A DNA stretch of 64,000 nt. Origin: Polaromonas sp. AET17H-212. Its GTDB lineage: Bacteria; Pseudomonadota; Gammaproteobacteria; Burkholderiales; Burkholderiaceae_C. The stretch covers positions 1-64,000 of the forward strand of contig NZ_NBZW01000012.1 of assembly GCF_002379085.1 (NCBI RefSeq), written 5' to 3'. Below, one piece after another: positions 47,868-57,480 of the stretch (positions are counted from its first letter, which is position 1; every line of letters begins with the position of its first letter). Position numbers and translations under genes: made by a program. A model generated the notes under the pieces. That model was not told the DNA's origin. It ran no database searches and saw nothing but the letters and a program-made list of their open reading frames with translations.

Positions 47868-50800
47868 ATGAGTCACTTTCTGGATCGACTGAGCCACTTT
47901 TCCAACCCCCGGGAATCCTTCTCCGGGGAGCACGGCGTCACCACCGCCGAAGACCGGACCTGGGAAGACGCTTACCGCAACCGCTGGGCGCACGACAAGA
48001 TCGTGCGCAGCACCCATGGCGTCAACTGCACGGGATCGTGTTCGTGGAAGATCTATGTCAAGGGCGGCATCGTCACCTGGGAAACCCAGCAGACCGATTA
48101 CCCGCGCACGCGCTGGGACATGCCCAACCACGAGCCGCGCGGCTGCGCGCGCGGGGCCAGCTACAGCTGGTACCTGTACAGCGCCAACCGCGTGAAGTAC
48201 CCGATGGTGCGGGCGCGCCTGCTCAAGCACTGGCGCGAGGCGCGCTTGACGCTGCCGCCGGTTGAGGCCTGGGCGGCCCTGGTGCAGGACGACGCCAAGC
48301 GGCGCGACTACCAGAGCGTGCGCGGGCTCGGCGGTTTTGTGCGTTCCAGCTGGGACGAGGTCAACGAGATCATTGCGGCCTCCAATGTCCACACGATCAA
48401 GAAGCACGGCGCCGACCGCATCATCGGTTTCTCGCCGATCCCGGCGATGTCCATGGTCAGCTACGCCTCCGGGTCGCGCTACCTGTCGCTGATCGGCGGC
48501 GTGTGCATGAGTTTTTACGACTGGTACTGCGACCTGCCTCCGTCGAGTCCGCAGGTCTGGGGCGAGCAGACCGACGTGCCGGAATCGGCCGACTGGTACA
48601 ACTCGGGCTTCATCATCGCCTGGGGCTCCAACGTGCCACAGACGCGCACCCCCGATGCGCACTTTTTTACCGAGGTCCGCTACAAGGGCACCAAGACCGT
48701 CGCCATCACGCCCGATTATTCCGAGGTCGCCAAGCTTTCCGACCTGTGGCTGCACCCGAAGCAGGGCACCGACGCCGCGGTCGCCATGGCCATGGGCCAT
48801 GTGATCCTGAAGGACTTCTATTTCGGCGGCAACGGCAAGCCGCGTTCGGCCTATTTCGACGACTATGCGCGCCGCTACACCGACCTGCCCATGCTCGTCA
48901 TGCTCAAGGAGCACCAGCTGGAAAATGGCGAAACCGTCATGGTGCCGGACCGTTATGTGCGTGCATCCGACTTCAACGGCAAGCTGGGCCAGGCGAACAA
49001 CCCCGAGTGGAAAACCGTGGCCTTCGACGCGCAGGGCAAGGTCGTGCTGCCGCACGGCGCCATCGGCTTTCGCTGGGGCCCGGATGGCCGTGCCGACGCC
49101 GGGCAGTGGAACCTGGAGTCGAAAGAGGCGCGCCAGGGCGACGAGGTCACGCTCAAGCTGTCGGTGATGGAGGGTGATGCGGCCAGCTCCGACAGCGCCA
49201 AGGTGGGCTTTCCGTACTTCGGCGGCATCCACCATGACCATTTCCAGAACAACGAGCAGGGCGATGTGCTGGTGCGCACGGTGCCGGTGCAGCGCATTTC
49301 GCTCGGCAAGGCCGGCGAGGAGCGCTCGGCCCTGGTCGCGACGGTGTTCGACCTGCAGGTTGCGCAATACGGCATTCCCCGCGGCTTGCCCGGTGAACTG
49401 GCCGCCGCCGACTTTGACGACAATACCCCCTACACCCCGGCCTGGCAGGAACAGATCACCGGTGTGCCGCGCGACCAGGTGATCGCCGTCGCACGCCAGT
49501 TTGCCGACAATGCCGAAAAGACCGAAGGCCGGTCCATGGTCATCATCGGCGCCGGCATGAACCACTGGTACCACAGTGACATGAACTACCGCAGTGTCAT
49601 CAACATGCTGATGATGTGCGGCTGCATCGGCAAGAGCGGCGGCGGCTGGGCGCACTACGTGGGCCAGGAAAAACTGCGGCCGCAGACCGGCTGGACGCCG
49701 CTGGCCTTCGCGCTCGACTGGATCCGCCCGCCCCGGCAGATGAATTCGACCAGCTTCTTTTATGCGCACACCGACCAGTGGCGCTACGAGAAGCTCGGCG
49801 TGGACGAGGTACTGTCGCCGCTGGCCGACAAGAAGCTCTACGGCGGCAGCATGATCGACTACAACGTGCGGGCCGAGCGCATGGGCTGGTTGCCGAGCGC
49901 ACCGCAATTGCAGACCAACCCCATGCAGGTGGTCAAGGACGCGCAGGCCGCGGGCCTGGACGCGAAGGACTATGTCGTCAAGTCACTCAAGGACGGCTCG
50001 CTCAAGATGAGCTGCGAGGACCCGGATCATCCGGACAACTGGCCGCGCAACATGTTTGTCTGGCGTTCCAACATCATCGGGTCGTCGGGCAAGGGCCATG
50101 AGTATTTCCTCAAGCACTTGCTGGGCACCAGCAATGGCGTGCAGGGCAAGGACCTGGGGGCCGAAGAAGGCAAGCCCGAGGAAGTGGTCTGGCACGACAA
50201 GGCGCCCGAGGGCAAGCTGGACCTGCTGGTCACGCTCGACTTCCGCATGAGCACGACCTGCCTGTACTCCGACATCGTGCTGCCGACCGCGACCTGGTAC
50301 GAAAAGAACGACCTCAACACCAGCGACATGCACCCCTTCATCCATCCGCTGTCCACCGCGGTGGACCCGGTGTGGCAATCGAAAAGCGACTGGGAAATCT
50401 ACAAGGGCTTCGCGAAAAAATTCAGCGAGCTGTGCGAAGGCCATCTCGGTGTCGAGAAGGAAATGGTGCTCACCCCGGTGATGCACGACTCGCCGGGCGA
50501 GCTGGCCCAGCCTTTTGACGTCAAGGACTGGAAACGTGGCGAGTGCGAACTGGTGCCTGGCAAGACGGCGCCCCAGATGCAGGTGGTCGAGCGCGACTAC
50601 CCCAACGTCTACAAACGTTTCACGGCCGTCGGCCCCCTGCTCAACAAGGTGGGCAACGGCGGCAAGGGCATTGCCTGGAACACCGAAACTGAAGTGCGGC
50701 AGCTCGGCGAACTCAACGGCCTGGTGACCGAACCCGGCGTGACCCAGGGCATGCCGCGCATCAACAGCGACATCGACGCCTGCGAAATGGTGCTGCAACT

Positions 50801-51686
50801 CGCACCCGAAACCAACGGCCACGTGGCGGTCAAGGCCTGGGCGGCGCTCGGCAAGCAGACCGGCCGTGAGCACACCCATCTGGCGCTGCACCGCGAGGAC
50901 GAGAAGATCCGCTTCCGTGACATCCAGGCGCAACCGCGCAAGATCATCAGCTCGCCGACCTGGAGCGGCATCGAGTCGGAAACCGTGTCGTACAACGCCG
51001 GCTACACCAATGTGCATGAACTGATCCCATGGCGCACCCTCACCGGCCGCCAGCAGTTCTACCAGGACCACCCGTGGATGCTGGCTTTCGGCGAGGGCCT
51101 GGCCAGCTACCGGCCGCCGGTGAACCTGAAGGCCACCGCCGGGGTGCACGGCATCCGTTCGAACGGCAATGCCGAAATCCTGCTGAACTTCATCACCCCG
51201 CACCAGAAGTGGGGCATCCACTCGACCTACACCGACAACCTGTTGATGCTCACGCTGAGCCGGGGCGGGCCCATCATCTGGCTCAGCGAAGACGATGCCA
51301 AGCGCATCGGCGTGGAAGACAACGACTGGATCGAGGCCTACAACGTCAACGGCGCGATTTCCGCGCGGGCGGTCGTCAGCCAGCGCGTCAAGCCCGGCAT
51401 GGTGATGATGTACCACGCGCAGGAAAAAATCGTCAACACCCCGGGTTCGGAGATCACCGGCCAGCGCGGCGGCATCCACAACTCGGTGACACGCATCGTG
51501 CTCAAGCCGACCCACATGATTGGCGGCTACGCGCAGCTCTCCTGGGGCTTCAACTACTACGGAACCATCGGCACGAACCGCGACGAATTCGTCGTGGTGC
51601 GCAAGATGGACAAGGTGGACTGGCTGGACACGCCGCTTGGCGACGAGCGGGCATTCGCCGTACAACAACTGGGAGAAGCAGCATGA
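47868..51686 (+). CDS. narG: Respiratory nitrate reductase alpha subunit
   Basis: The molybdenum catalytic subunit facing the cytoplasm, 1272 residues. The FS0 cluster region has H50, C54, C58 and C93 in STHGVNCTGSCSW and RGCARGAS. D222, in the YDWYCDLPP stretch, matches the molybdenum-coordinating aspartate of E. coli NarG. A GGAG ribosome site precedes ATG 47868. The stop overlaps the narH start (ATGA). Confidence 0.97.
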   Translation: MSHFLDRLSHFSNPRESFSGEHGVTTAEDRTWEDAYRNRWAHDKIVRSTHGVNCTGSCSWKIYVKGGIVTWETQQTDYPRTRWDMPNHEPRGCARGASYSWYLYSANRVKYPMVRARLLKHWREARLTLPPVEAWAALVQDDAKRRDYQSVRGLGGFVRSSWDEVNEIIAASNVHTIKKHGADRIIGFSPIPAMSMVSYASGSRYLSLIGGVCMSFYDWYCDLPPSSPQVWGEQTDVPESADWYNSGFIIAWGSNVPQTRTPDAHFFTEVRYKGTKTVAITPDYSEVAKLSDLWLHPKQGTDAAVAMAMGHVILKDFYFGGNGKPRSAYFDDYARRYTDLPMLVMLKEHQLENGETVMVPDRYVRASDFNGKLGQANNPEWKTVAFDAQGKVVLPHGAIGFRWGPDGRADAGQWNLESKEARQGDEVTLKLSVMEGDAASSDSAKVGFPYFGGIHHDHFQNNEQGDVLVRTVPVQRISLGKAGEERSALVATVFDLQVAQYGIPRGLPGELAAADFDDNTPYTPAWQEQITGVPRDQVIAVARQFADNAEKTEGRSMVIIGAGMNHWYHSDMNYRSVINMLMMCGCIGKSGGGWAHYVGQEKLRPQTGWTPLAFALDWIRPPRQMNSTSFFYAHTDQWRYEKLGVDEVLSPLADKKLYGGSMIDYNVRAERMGWLPSAPQLQTNPMQVVKDAQAAGLDAKDYVVKSLKDGSLKMSCEDPDHPDNWPRNMFVWRSNIIGSSGKGHEYFLKHLLGTSNGVQGKDLGAEEGKPEEVVWHDKAPEGKLDLLVTLDFRMSTTCLYSDIVLPTATWYEKNDLNTSDMHPFIHPLSTAVDPVWQSKSDWEIYKGFAKKFSELCEGHLGVEKEMVLTPVMHDSPGELAQPFDVKDWKRGECELVPGKTAPQMQVVERDYPNVYKRFTAVGPLLNKVGNGGKGIAWNTETEVRQLGELNGLVTEPGVTQGMPRINSDIDACEMVLQLAPETNGHVAVKAWAALGKQTGREHTHLALHREDEKIRFRDIQAQPRKIISSPTWSGIESETVSYNAGYTNVHELIPWRTLTGRQQFYQDHPWMLAFGEGLASYRPPVNLKATAGVHGIRSNGNAEILLNFITPHQKWGIHSTYTDNLLMLTLSRGGPIIWLSEDDAKRIGVEDNDWIEAYNVNGAISARAVVSQRVKPGMVMMYHAQEKIVNTPGSEITGQRGGIHNSVTRIVLKPTHMIGGYAQLSWGFNYYGTIGTNRDEFVVVRKMDKVDWLDTPLGDERAFAVQQLGEAA

Positions 51687-53215
51687 AGGTACGCGCACAA
51701 ATCGGCATGGTGCTGAACCTGGACAAGTGCATCGGCTGCCACACCTGTTCGGTCACCTGCAAAAACGTCTGGACCAGTCGGCCCGGCATGGAATATGCCT
51801 GGTTCAACAACGTCGAAACCAAGCCCGGCATCGGTTATCCCAAGGAGTGGGAAAACCAGGACAAGTGGAACGGCGGCTGGGTACGCAAGGCCGACGGCTC
51901 CATCGAGCCGCGCCAGGGCGGCAAGTGGAAGCTGCTGATGCGCATCTTCTCCAACCCGAACATGCCGCAGATCGATGACTATTACGAGCCCTTCACCTTC
52001 GACTACGACCATCTGCACTCGGCGCCGGAAATGCAGGCCACGCCGACGGCACGGCCACGCAGCCTGATCACCGGCAAGCGCATGGAGAAGATCGAATGGG
52101 GCCCGAACTGGGAAGAGATCCTCGGCGGCGAGTTTTCCAAGCGCAGCAAGGACGCCAACCTGGCGAATTTCGACCAGGTCCAGAAAGACATGGTGGGCCA
52201 GTTCGAAAACACCTTCATGATGTATTTGCCGCGTCTGTGCGAGCACTGCCTGAACCCGGCCTGCGTCGCGTCCTGCCCGTCGGGCTCGATCTACAAGCGC
52301 GAGGAAGACGGCATTGTGCTGATTGACCAGGACAAATGCCGCGGCTGGCGCATGTGTGTCTCGGGCTGCCCGTACAAAAAGATCTATTACAACTGGAAAA
52401 GCGGCAAGGCCGAAAAGTGCACCTTCTGCTACCCGCGCATTGAAGCCGGCCAGCCGACCGTCTGCAGCGAAACCTGCGTGGGCCGCATCCGTTACCTCGG
52501 TGTGGTGCTGTATGACGCCGACCGCATCCAGGAAGCGGCCAGCGTGGAAGACGACAAGGACCTGTACCAGGCCCAGCTCGACATCTTCCTCGACCCGAAC
52601 GATCCGAAAGTGATTGAGCAGGCGCGCAAGGACGGCATCCCCGAAGCCTGGCTGGAAGGCGCCCGCCGCAGCCCGGTTTACAAGATGGCTGTGGAGTGGA
52701 AGGTGGCGCTGCCGCTGCATCCCGAGTACCGCACGCTGCCCATGGTCTGGTACGTGCCGCCGCTGTCGCCCATCACCTCGGCGGCCAACGCCGGCCAGAT
52801 TGGCATCAACGGCGAGCTGCCCGACATTGCGCAGATGCGCATTCCGGTGCAGTACCTGGCCAACCTGCTGACTGCCGGCGACACGGCCCCGGTGATCCGT
52901 TCACTGCAGCGCATGCTGGCGATGCGGTCCTACCAGCGCAGCAAACATGTGGACCAGGTGCAGAACCTGGCGGTGCTGGAACAGGCCGGGCTGACCGTGG
53001 CCGAGGTCGAGGAGATGTACCACATCATGGCGATTGCCAACTACGAAGACCGCTTCGTGATTCCGAGCACCCACCGCGAATACGCCGAAAACGCGTTCGA
53101 CATGCGCGGCGGCTGCGGCTTCACCTTCGGCAATGGGTGCTCCGACGGCGCCAGCGACGGCAGCCTGTTCGGTGGCAACAAGAAACGTACTATTCCCATC
53201 AAGGTGGAGGTCTGA
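51683..53215 (+). CDS. narH: Respiratory nitrate reductase beta subunit
   Basis: The electron-transfer subunit with four Fe-S clusters, 510 residues. Cys motifs include CIGCHTCSVTCKNVW at the N-terminus, CEHCLNPACVASCPSGSIY, CRGWRMCVSGCPYKK (the Trp in this group marks a [3Fe-4S] site) and CTFCYPRIEAGQPTVCSETC. It is coupled to narG by a 4-bp overlap. Confidence 0.97.
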   Translation: MKVRAQIGMVLNLDKCIGCHTCSVTCKNVWTSRPGMEYAWFNNVETKPGIGYPKEWENQDKWNGGWVRKADGSIEPRQGGKWKLLMRIFSNPNMPQIDDYYEPFTFDYDHLHSAPEMQATPTARPRSLITGKRMEKIEWGPNWEEILGGEFSKRSKDANLANFDQVQKDMVGQFENTFMMYLPRLCEHCLNPACVASCPSGSIYKREEDGIVLIDQDKCRGWRMCVSGCPYKKIYYNWKSGKAEKCTFCYPRIEAGQPTVCSETCVGRIRYLGVVLYDADRIQEAASVEDDKDLYQAQLDIFLDPNDPKVIEQARKDGIPEAWLEGARRSPVYKMAVEWKVALPLHPEYRTLPMVWYVPPLSPITSAANAGQIGINGELPDIAQMRIPVQYLANLLTAGDTAPVIRSLQRMLAMRSYQRSKHVDQVQNLAVLEQAGLTVAEVEEMYHIMAIANYEDRFVIPSTHREYAENAFDMRGGCGFTFGNGCSDGASDGSLFGGNKKRTIPIKVEV

Positions 53216-53218
53216 ACC

Positions 53219-53926
53219 ATGGCACTTTTCAACAACACCCCCCCTGTGGCTTCGAAGAGCCTGCGCGTGCTGGCCCGGCTGCTTGCTTATCCCGACGCCG
53301 AGCTGCGCAGCCATCTGGGCGCGCTGCGCGAGGCGCTGCACGAAGAGCGTGCGCTGGAGCCGCTGCGGCTGGCCGAGCTGGATGGCCTGATCGAGGCGCT
53401 CGCGCTTGCGCCGGCGCTGGAAACCGAAGCGGCTTATGTCGAGTTGTTCGACCGGGGCCGCGCCACCTCGCTGCACCTGTTCGAACATGTGCACGGCGAC
53501 TCGCGCGATCGCGGGCCGGCCATGATCGACCTGGCGCAGACCTACGAGAAGGCCGGCATGTACCTGGCCGAAGGCGAGATGCCGGATTTCCTGCCGGTGG
53601 TGCTCGAATTCACCTCGACCCAGCCACCACGCGAGGCGCGCGAGTTTCTGGCCGAGATGGCGCATATCTTCAATGCGATTTTCGCGGCGCTGCAGCAGCG
53701 CGAAAGCGCCTACGCCTGCGTGCTGGGGGCCTTGCTGGAGCTCGCCGGGGAGAAGGCCCAGCCGGTGCAGATCGCGGCGGAAGAAGCTATCGACGCGGTC
53801 TGGGAAGAGCCGGTCGTCTTTGATGGCTGCTCGTCCAAAGGCCAGGCCAGGCCGGACCAGCCGCAACCGATCCACATCGTGCCGCACGTGCGCAAGGCAC
53901 AGCCCACCCAAGGAGTACAAGCATGA
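53219..53926 (+). CDS. narJ: Nitrate reductase assembly chaperone NarJ
   Basis: A cytoplasmic chaperone for molybdenum cofactor insertion into NarG, not part of the final enzyme. The 235-residue product has LRVLARLLAYPDAELRSHLG, and the conserved YVELFDRGRATSLHLFEHVHGDSRDRG. It has a start 3 bp after narH and overlaps narI by 4 bp. Confidence 0.95.
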   Translation: MALFNNTPPVASKSLRVLARLLAYPDAELRSHLGALREALHEERALEPLRLAELDGLIEALALAPALETEAAYVELFDRGRATSLHLFEHVHGDSRDRGPAMIDLAQTYEKAGMYLAEGEMPDFLPVVLEFTSTQPPREAREFLAEMAHIFNAIFAALQQRESAYACVLGALLELAGEKAQPVQIAAEEAIDAVWEEPVVFDGCSSKGQARPDQPQPIHIVPHVRKAQPTQGVQA

Positions 53927-54645
53927 GCCCCGGACTGCACGGATTTCTTTTTGGTGTCTACCCCTACATCTGCCTGACCGTGTTCCTGCTCGGCAGCCTG
54001 ATCCGCTTCGATCGCGACCAGTACACCTGGAAAAGCGACTCCTCGCAGCTGCTGCGCACCGGCCTGCTGCGCTGGGGCAGCAACCTGTTCCACGTGGGCA
54101 TCCTGTTCCTGTTCTTCGGTCACCTGGTCGGCCTGCTGACACCTCACGCGTTGTATGGTTTCTTCATGGACGCCGCGACCAAGCAGCGCATGGCGATCTA
54201 CGCGGGCGGCGTTGCCGGCGTCATCTGTTTCATCGGCCTGTCGATGCTGATCTACCGCCGCATGTTTGACCCGCGCATCCGCTACACCAGCCACAAGACC
54301 GATCTCGCGATCCTGCTGATCCTGTGGACGCAACTGGTGGTGGGTCTGATCACCCTGCCGTATTCGTGGGGACATGCCGATGGCAGCGTGATGCTGATCC
54401 TGGCCGAATGGGCGCAGCGCATTCTGACCCTGCGCGAGGTGGACTCTGCAGCGCTGGCCGTCCTGCCCTGGCCCTACCTTTTCCACATCGTGTTCGGGAT
54501 GACCATCTTCCTGCTGTTCCCGTTCAGCCGCCTGGTGCATGTATGGAGCGGCTTCGGGTCGGTCACTTACCTGTTCCGGCCCTACCAGGTGGTGCGCAGC
54601 CGCCGCCTGGGCGTCCCCGGGGCCAAGTCGCCCGGCAGCCGCTAA
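53923..54645 (+). CDS. narI: Respiratory nitrate reductase gamma subunit
   Basis: The membrane cytochrome b subunit, 240 residues and about five helices. Heme b ligands H57 and H67 sit in NLFHVGILFLFFGHLVG, with further histidines in LFHIVFGMTIFLLFPFSRLVHVW. It passes quinol electrons to NarH. The C-terminus ends SPGSR. Confidence 0.96.
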   Translation: MSPGLHGFLFGVYPYICLTVFLLGSLIRFDRDQYTWKSDSSQLLRTGLLRWGSNLFHVGILFLFFGHLVGLLTPHALYGFFMDAATKQRMAIYAGGVAGVICFIGLSMLIYRRMFDPRIRYTSHKTDLAILLILWTQLVVGLITLPYSWGHADGSVMLILAEWAQRILTLREVDSAALAVLPWPYLFHIVFGMTIFLLFPFSRLVHVWSGFGSVTYLFRPYQVVRSRRLGVPGAKSPGSR

Positions 54646-54684
54646 ACCGTTACGCACTGCAAGAAACGAAACGAGGTTCCCTCC

Positions 54685-55545
54685 ATGACGACACAGACGC
54701 TTTCTTCACCCGCCGCCGCCCAGGGCTGTGGCAGCGGTTCCTGCCAGTGTGCGGCTACCGCAGCCCAGCCCGCCGTGCCGGAGGCCTTCATCAATGGCAT
54801 CGCCCTGCATGCACCCGGGCAGCGTCCGGACACGGCCACGCTGCGCGAACTGGCCTACACCGAACTGCTGCGCCAGCAGGCGGTGTCGCAAGGCCTGCTG
54901 CCGCGCCACACCGGTTTGACCACCCCGGAGCTGGGCCAGGCCGAACGCGAAATCATTGAGGCCATGGTGGACCGGCAGGTGGTCAGCCCCCAGCCGAGCG
55001 ACGCCGAAGGCCGGCGTTATTACGAGGCCCACAAGGCGCAGTTTCTGGTCGGCCAGGCGTTGCACGTGCGGCACATCCTGTTTGCCGTCACGCCCGGTGT
55101 CAACGTCCAGGCCCTCACCGTGCATGCCGAACGCGCCTTGCTGGAGCTGTCGCACAAGGGGGTGTCCCCGGCGCGTTTTGCCCAGTTGGCCGCCGAACTG
55201 TCCAACTGCCCGAGCAGCGCCCAGGGCGGCGACCTCGGCTGGATCACGCCGGACGACTGCGCGCCCGAACTGGCGACGGAGCTGTTTCACCTGCAGCATG
55301 CGCAAACCGGCACCGGTGTGCATCCGCGCCTGTTCCACACGCGTTTCGGTTTTCACATCATCGACGTGCTGGAGCGCCGCAGCGGCACCCAGCCCGCCTA
55401 TGAGGAGGTGCGCGAGCGCATTGCCGCCCTGTTGACCATGCAGTCGCGCGCCCGGGCCCTGCACCAGTACATGAGCTTGCTGGTGGGGGAGGCAGAGGTC
55501 GAAGGTATTGCCCTGGAAGGGGCTGATTCGCCGCTGGTCCAATGA
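54685..55545 (+). CDS. Parvulin-type peptidyl-prolyl isomerase in the nar block
   Basis: The 286-residue product has a PpiC/rotamase domain in the C-terminal half (HVRHILFAVTPGVNVQAL, then GGDLGWITPDDCAPELATELF and TRFGFHIIDVLERR). The N-terminus bears a short cysteine-rich stretch GCGSGSCQC at about residues 12-20, and no signal peptide is apparent. It overlaps the carbonic anhydrase gene by 4 bp. PpiC proteins follow narI in other betaproteobacterial clusters, suggesting a folding or maturation role for nitrate reductase; that role is unproven. Confidence 0.85.
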   Translation: MTTQTLSSPAAAQGCGSGSCQCAATAAQPAVPEAFINGIALHAPGQRPDTATLRELAYTELLRQQAVSQGLLPRHTGLTTPELGQAEREIIEAMVDRQVVSPQPSDAEGRRYYEAHKAQFLVGQALHVRHILFAVTPGVNVQALTVHAERALLELSHKGVSPARFAQLAAELSNCPSSAQGGDLGWITPDDCAPELATELFHLQHAQTGTGVHPRLFHTRFGFHIIDVLERRSGTQPAYEEVRERIAALLTMQSRARALHQYMSLLVGEAEVEGIALEGADSPLVQ

Positions 55546-56234
55546 CTGAAGACGTCGCAAGCGCGGACGAGTTGCTGCTTCGCTTGCGGCGTTTTCACTC
55601 CGACTATTTCCCGCTGCACCAGCAGCGCTTCCAGGACCTGGTGGCGCAGGGTCAGCACCCCAAGACCCTGTTCATCGGCTGCTCGGATTCGCGGGTGGTG
55701 CCCTACCTGCTGACCGGTGCCGGCCCGGGCGAACTCTTCATCGTGCGCAATGTCGGGGCGTTTGTGCCCCCTTACGACGGCTCGCATGGCTTGCACGGCA
55801 CAATGGCGGCGATCGAGTTCGCGGTGCTCAGCCTGCATGTCGAGCGCATCATCGTCTGCGGCCACAGCCACTGCGGCGCCATCCGGGCCGCCTATGAAGG
55901 TGTGCCCGAGGAAGCCGTGGCCCTGCAGGCCTGGCTCAAGCTGGCCACCGAGGCCTTGCTGCCGGTCCAGGCCAGCCCCGAGGCCCTGCGCCGCACCGAG
56001 CAGCGTGTCGTGGTGCTGCAGCTCGAGCGCCTGATGGCCTACCCCATGGTGCGGCGCGAAGTCGAGAAGGGCACCTTGACGCTGCATGGCTGGCATTACG
56101 TGATTGAGGACGGTGAAATCCACATCTTTGATGTACGGCAAGGAAGTTTTGTGCCCGCTGCGATAGCCTCCAACAGTGGCACTGGCCCGTATCAACCTTA
56201 TGTGGAGCACGATGGACAAATCATTAGCGACTGA
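55542..56234 (+). CDS. Beta-class carbonic anhydrase
   Basis: Interconverts CO2 and bicarbonate with a zinc site. The 230-residue product has the metal/catalytic set C47-x-D49-x-R51 and H108-x-x-C111 (CSDSR and GHSHCG), all intact. The ATG at 55542 overlaps the ppiC stop (4 bp). It overlaps the next gene by 23 bp. Its presence inside the nar operon is noteworthy; a role in supplying bicarbonate or buffering is possible. Confidence 0.92.
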   Translation: MTEDVASADELLLRLRRFHSDYFPLHQQRFQDLVAQGQHPKTLFIGCSDSRVVPYLLTGAGPGELFIVRNVGAFVPPYDGSHGLHGTMAAIEFAVLSLHVERIIVCGHSHCGAIRAAYEGVPEEAVALQAWLKLATEALLPVQASPEALRRTEQRVVVLQLERLMAYPMVRREVEKGTLTLHGWHYVIEDGEIHIFDVRQGSFVPAAIASNSGTGPYQPYVEHDGQIISD

Positions 56235-57480
56235 CCTGGCCGTCAAGGCAAGCGTCGATTCGGCGGCGGCCGCCGCGATACTGCAGACACTTGCCCACGA
56301 TTCGGGCTTGCGGCCCTGGCGGCTGGGCGGCAGGGAGCTGGTTCCGGTGGTGCAGGGCGGCATGGGTGTGTGTGTGTCGGCCGGTGGCCTGGCCGGCGCG
56401 GTGGCCCGGCTGGGCGGGGTCGGCACGGTGTCTTCCGTGGACTTGCGGCGCCTGCATCCGGACCTGATGGCCAAAACGGGCCACCTGGACAAGGAACCCG
56501 ATGCGAAAGCGCTGATCAATGCGGCCAATCTCGAGGCGCTGGACCGCGAAATCCGCCGCGCGCGCGAGCTGGCACAAGGCCGCGGCCTGATTGCCGTGAA
56601 CATCATGAAGGCGCTCGGCGCCTACGAGGACTACGTACGCCAGGCGCTGGCCAGCGGAGCTGATGCCCTGGTGGTCGGCGCCGGCTTGCCGCTGGACTTG
56701 CCGGAGCTGGCGCGTGACTACCCCCAGGTCGCGCTGATCCCCATCCTGTCGGATGCGCGGGGCGCGCAATTGCTGGTGCGCAAGTGGCAGAAAAAGGGCC
56801 GTCTGCCCGACGCCATCGTGATCGAGCACCCGGGCCTGGCCGGCGGTCATCTGGGCGCGGCGAAGGTCGCGGACCTGCATGATCCGCGCTTCGATTTCGA
56901 GGTGGTCATCCCGCAGGTGCTGGAATTCTTCAAGACAGCGGGCATCGAGCGCGAGATTCCGCTGATTGCCGCCGGCGGCATCAATTGCCGGGACGACATC
57001 CAGCGCCTGCAGGCCCTGGGCGCTTCGGCGGTGCAGCTCGGAACGGCGTTTGCCGTGACTCAGGAATGTGATGCCGATCCCGCCTTCAAGAAGGTGCTGG
57101 CCGAAGCCAAGCCGGAAGACATGGTGGAGTTCATCAGTGTGGCCGGCCTGCCGGCGCGCGCGGTGCGCACGCCCTGGCTGGACAAATACATCCGGCTCGA
57201 GCCCAAACTCCAGGCGGCGGCCCATGTCAAGGCCAAATGCAACATGTCGTTTGACTGCCTGGCCCACTGCGGCCTGCGCGATGGCGTGGCCACCATGGGC
57301 CAGTTCTGCATCGACCAGCAGCTCGGCCATGCGTTTGACGGCAACACGCGCAAAGGCCTTTTCTTCCGTGGTGCTGCCCGCCTGCCGTTTGGCGACCAGA
57401 TCCGTTCGGTGCAAGAATTGATGCAATGGCTGCTCGGCGGAATCCGGCCAGCAGCGTCCCTCGCAGGAGCACAAGCATGA
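56212..57480 (+). CDS. NAD(P)H-dependent flavin oxidoreductase (nitronate monooxygenase family)
   Basis: The 422-residue FMN-dependent protein is longer than typical nitronate monooxygenases. It has QGGMGVCVSAGGLAGAVARLGG for phosphate and flavin binding, IEHPGLAGGHLG and the IPLIAAGGINCRDDI segment. A C-terminal extension carries cysteines in AKCNMSFDCLAHCGLRD and FCIDQQ, possibly a metal-binding site. ATG 56212 is preceded by GTGGAG. Function may be oxidation of nitroalkanes, which could arise in nitrogen oxide metabolism; this is inference. Confidence 0.83.
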   Translation: MDKSLATDLAVKASVDSAAAAAILQTLAHDSGLRPWRLGGRELVPVVQGGMGVCVSAGGLAGAVARLGGVGTVSSVDLRRLHPDLMAKTGHLDKEPDAKALINAANLEALDREIRRARELAQGRGLIAVNIMKALGAYEDYVRQALASGADALVVGAGLPLDLPELARDYPQVALIPILSDARGAQLLVRKWQKKGRLPDAIVIEHPGLAGGHLGAAKVADLHDPRFDFEVVIPQVLEFFKTAGIEREIPLIAAGGINCRDDIQRLQALGASAVQLGTAFAVTQECDADPAFKKVLAEAKPEDMVEFISVAGLPARAVRTPWLDKYIRLEPKLQAAAHVKAKCNMSFDCLAHCGLRDGVATMGQFCIDQQLGHAFDGNTRKGLFFRGAARLPFGDQIRSVQELMQWLLGGIRPAASLAGAQA

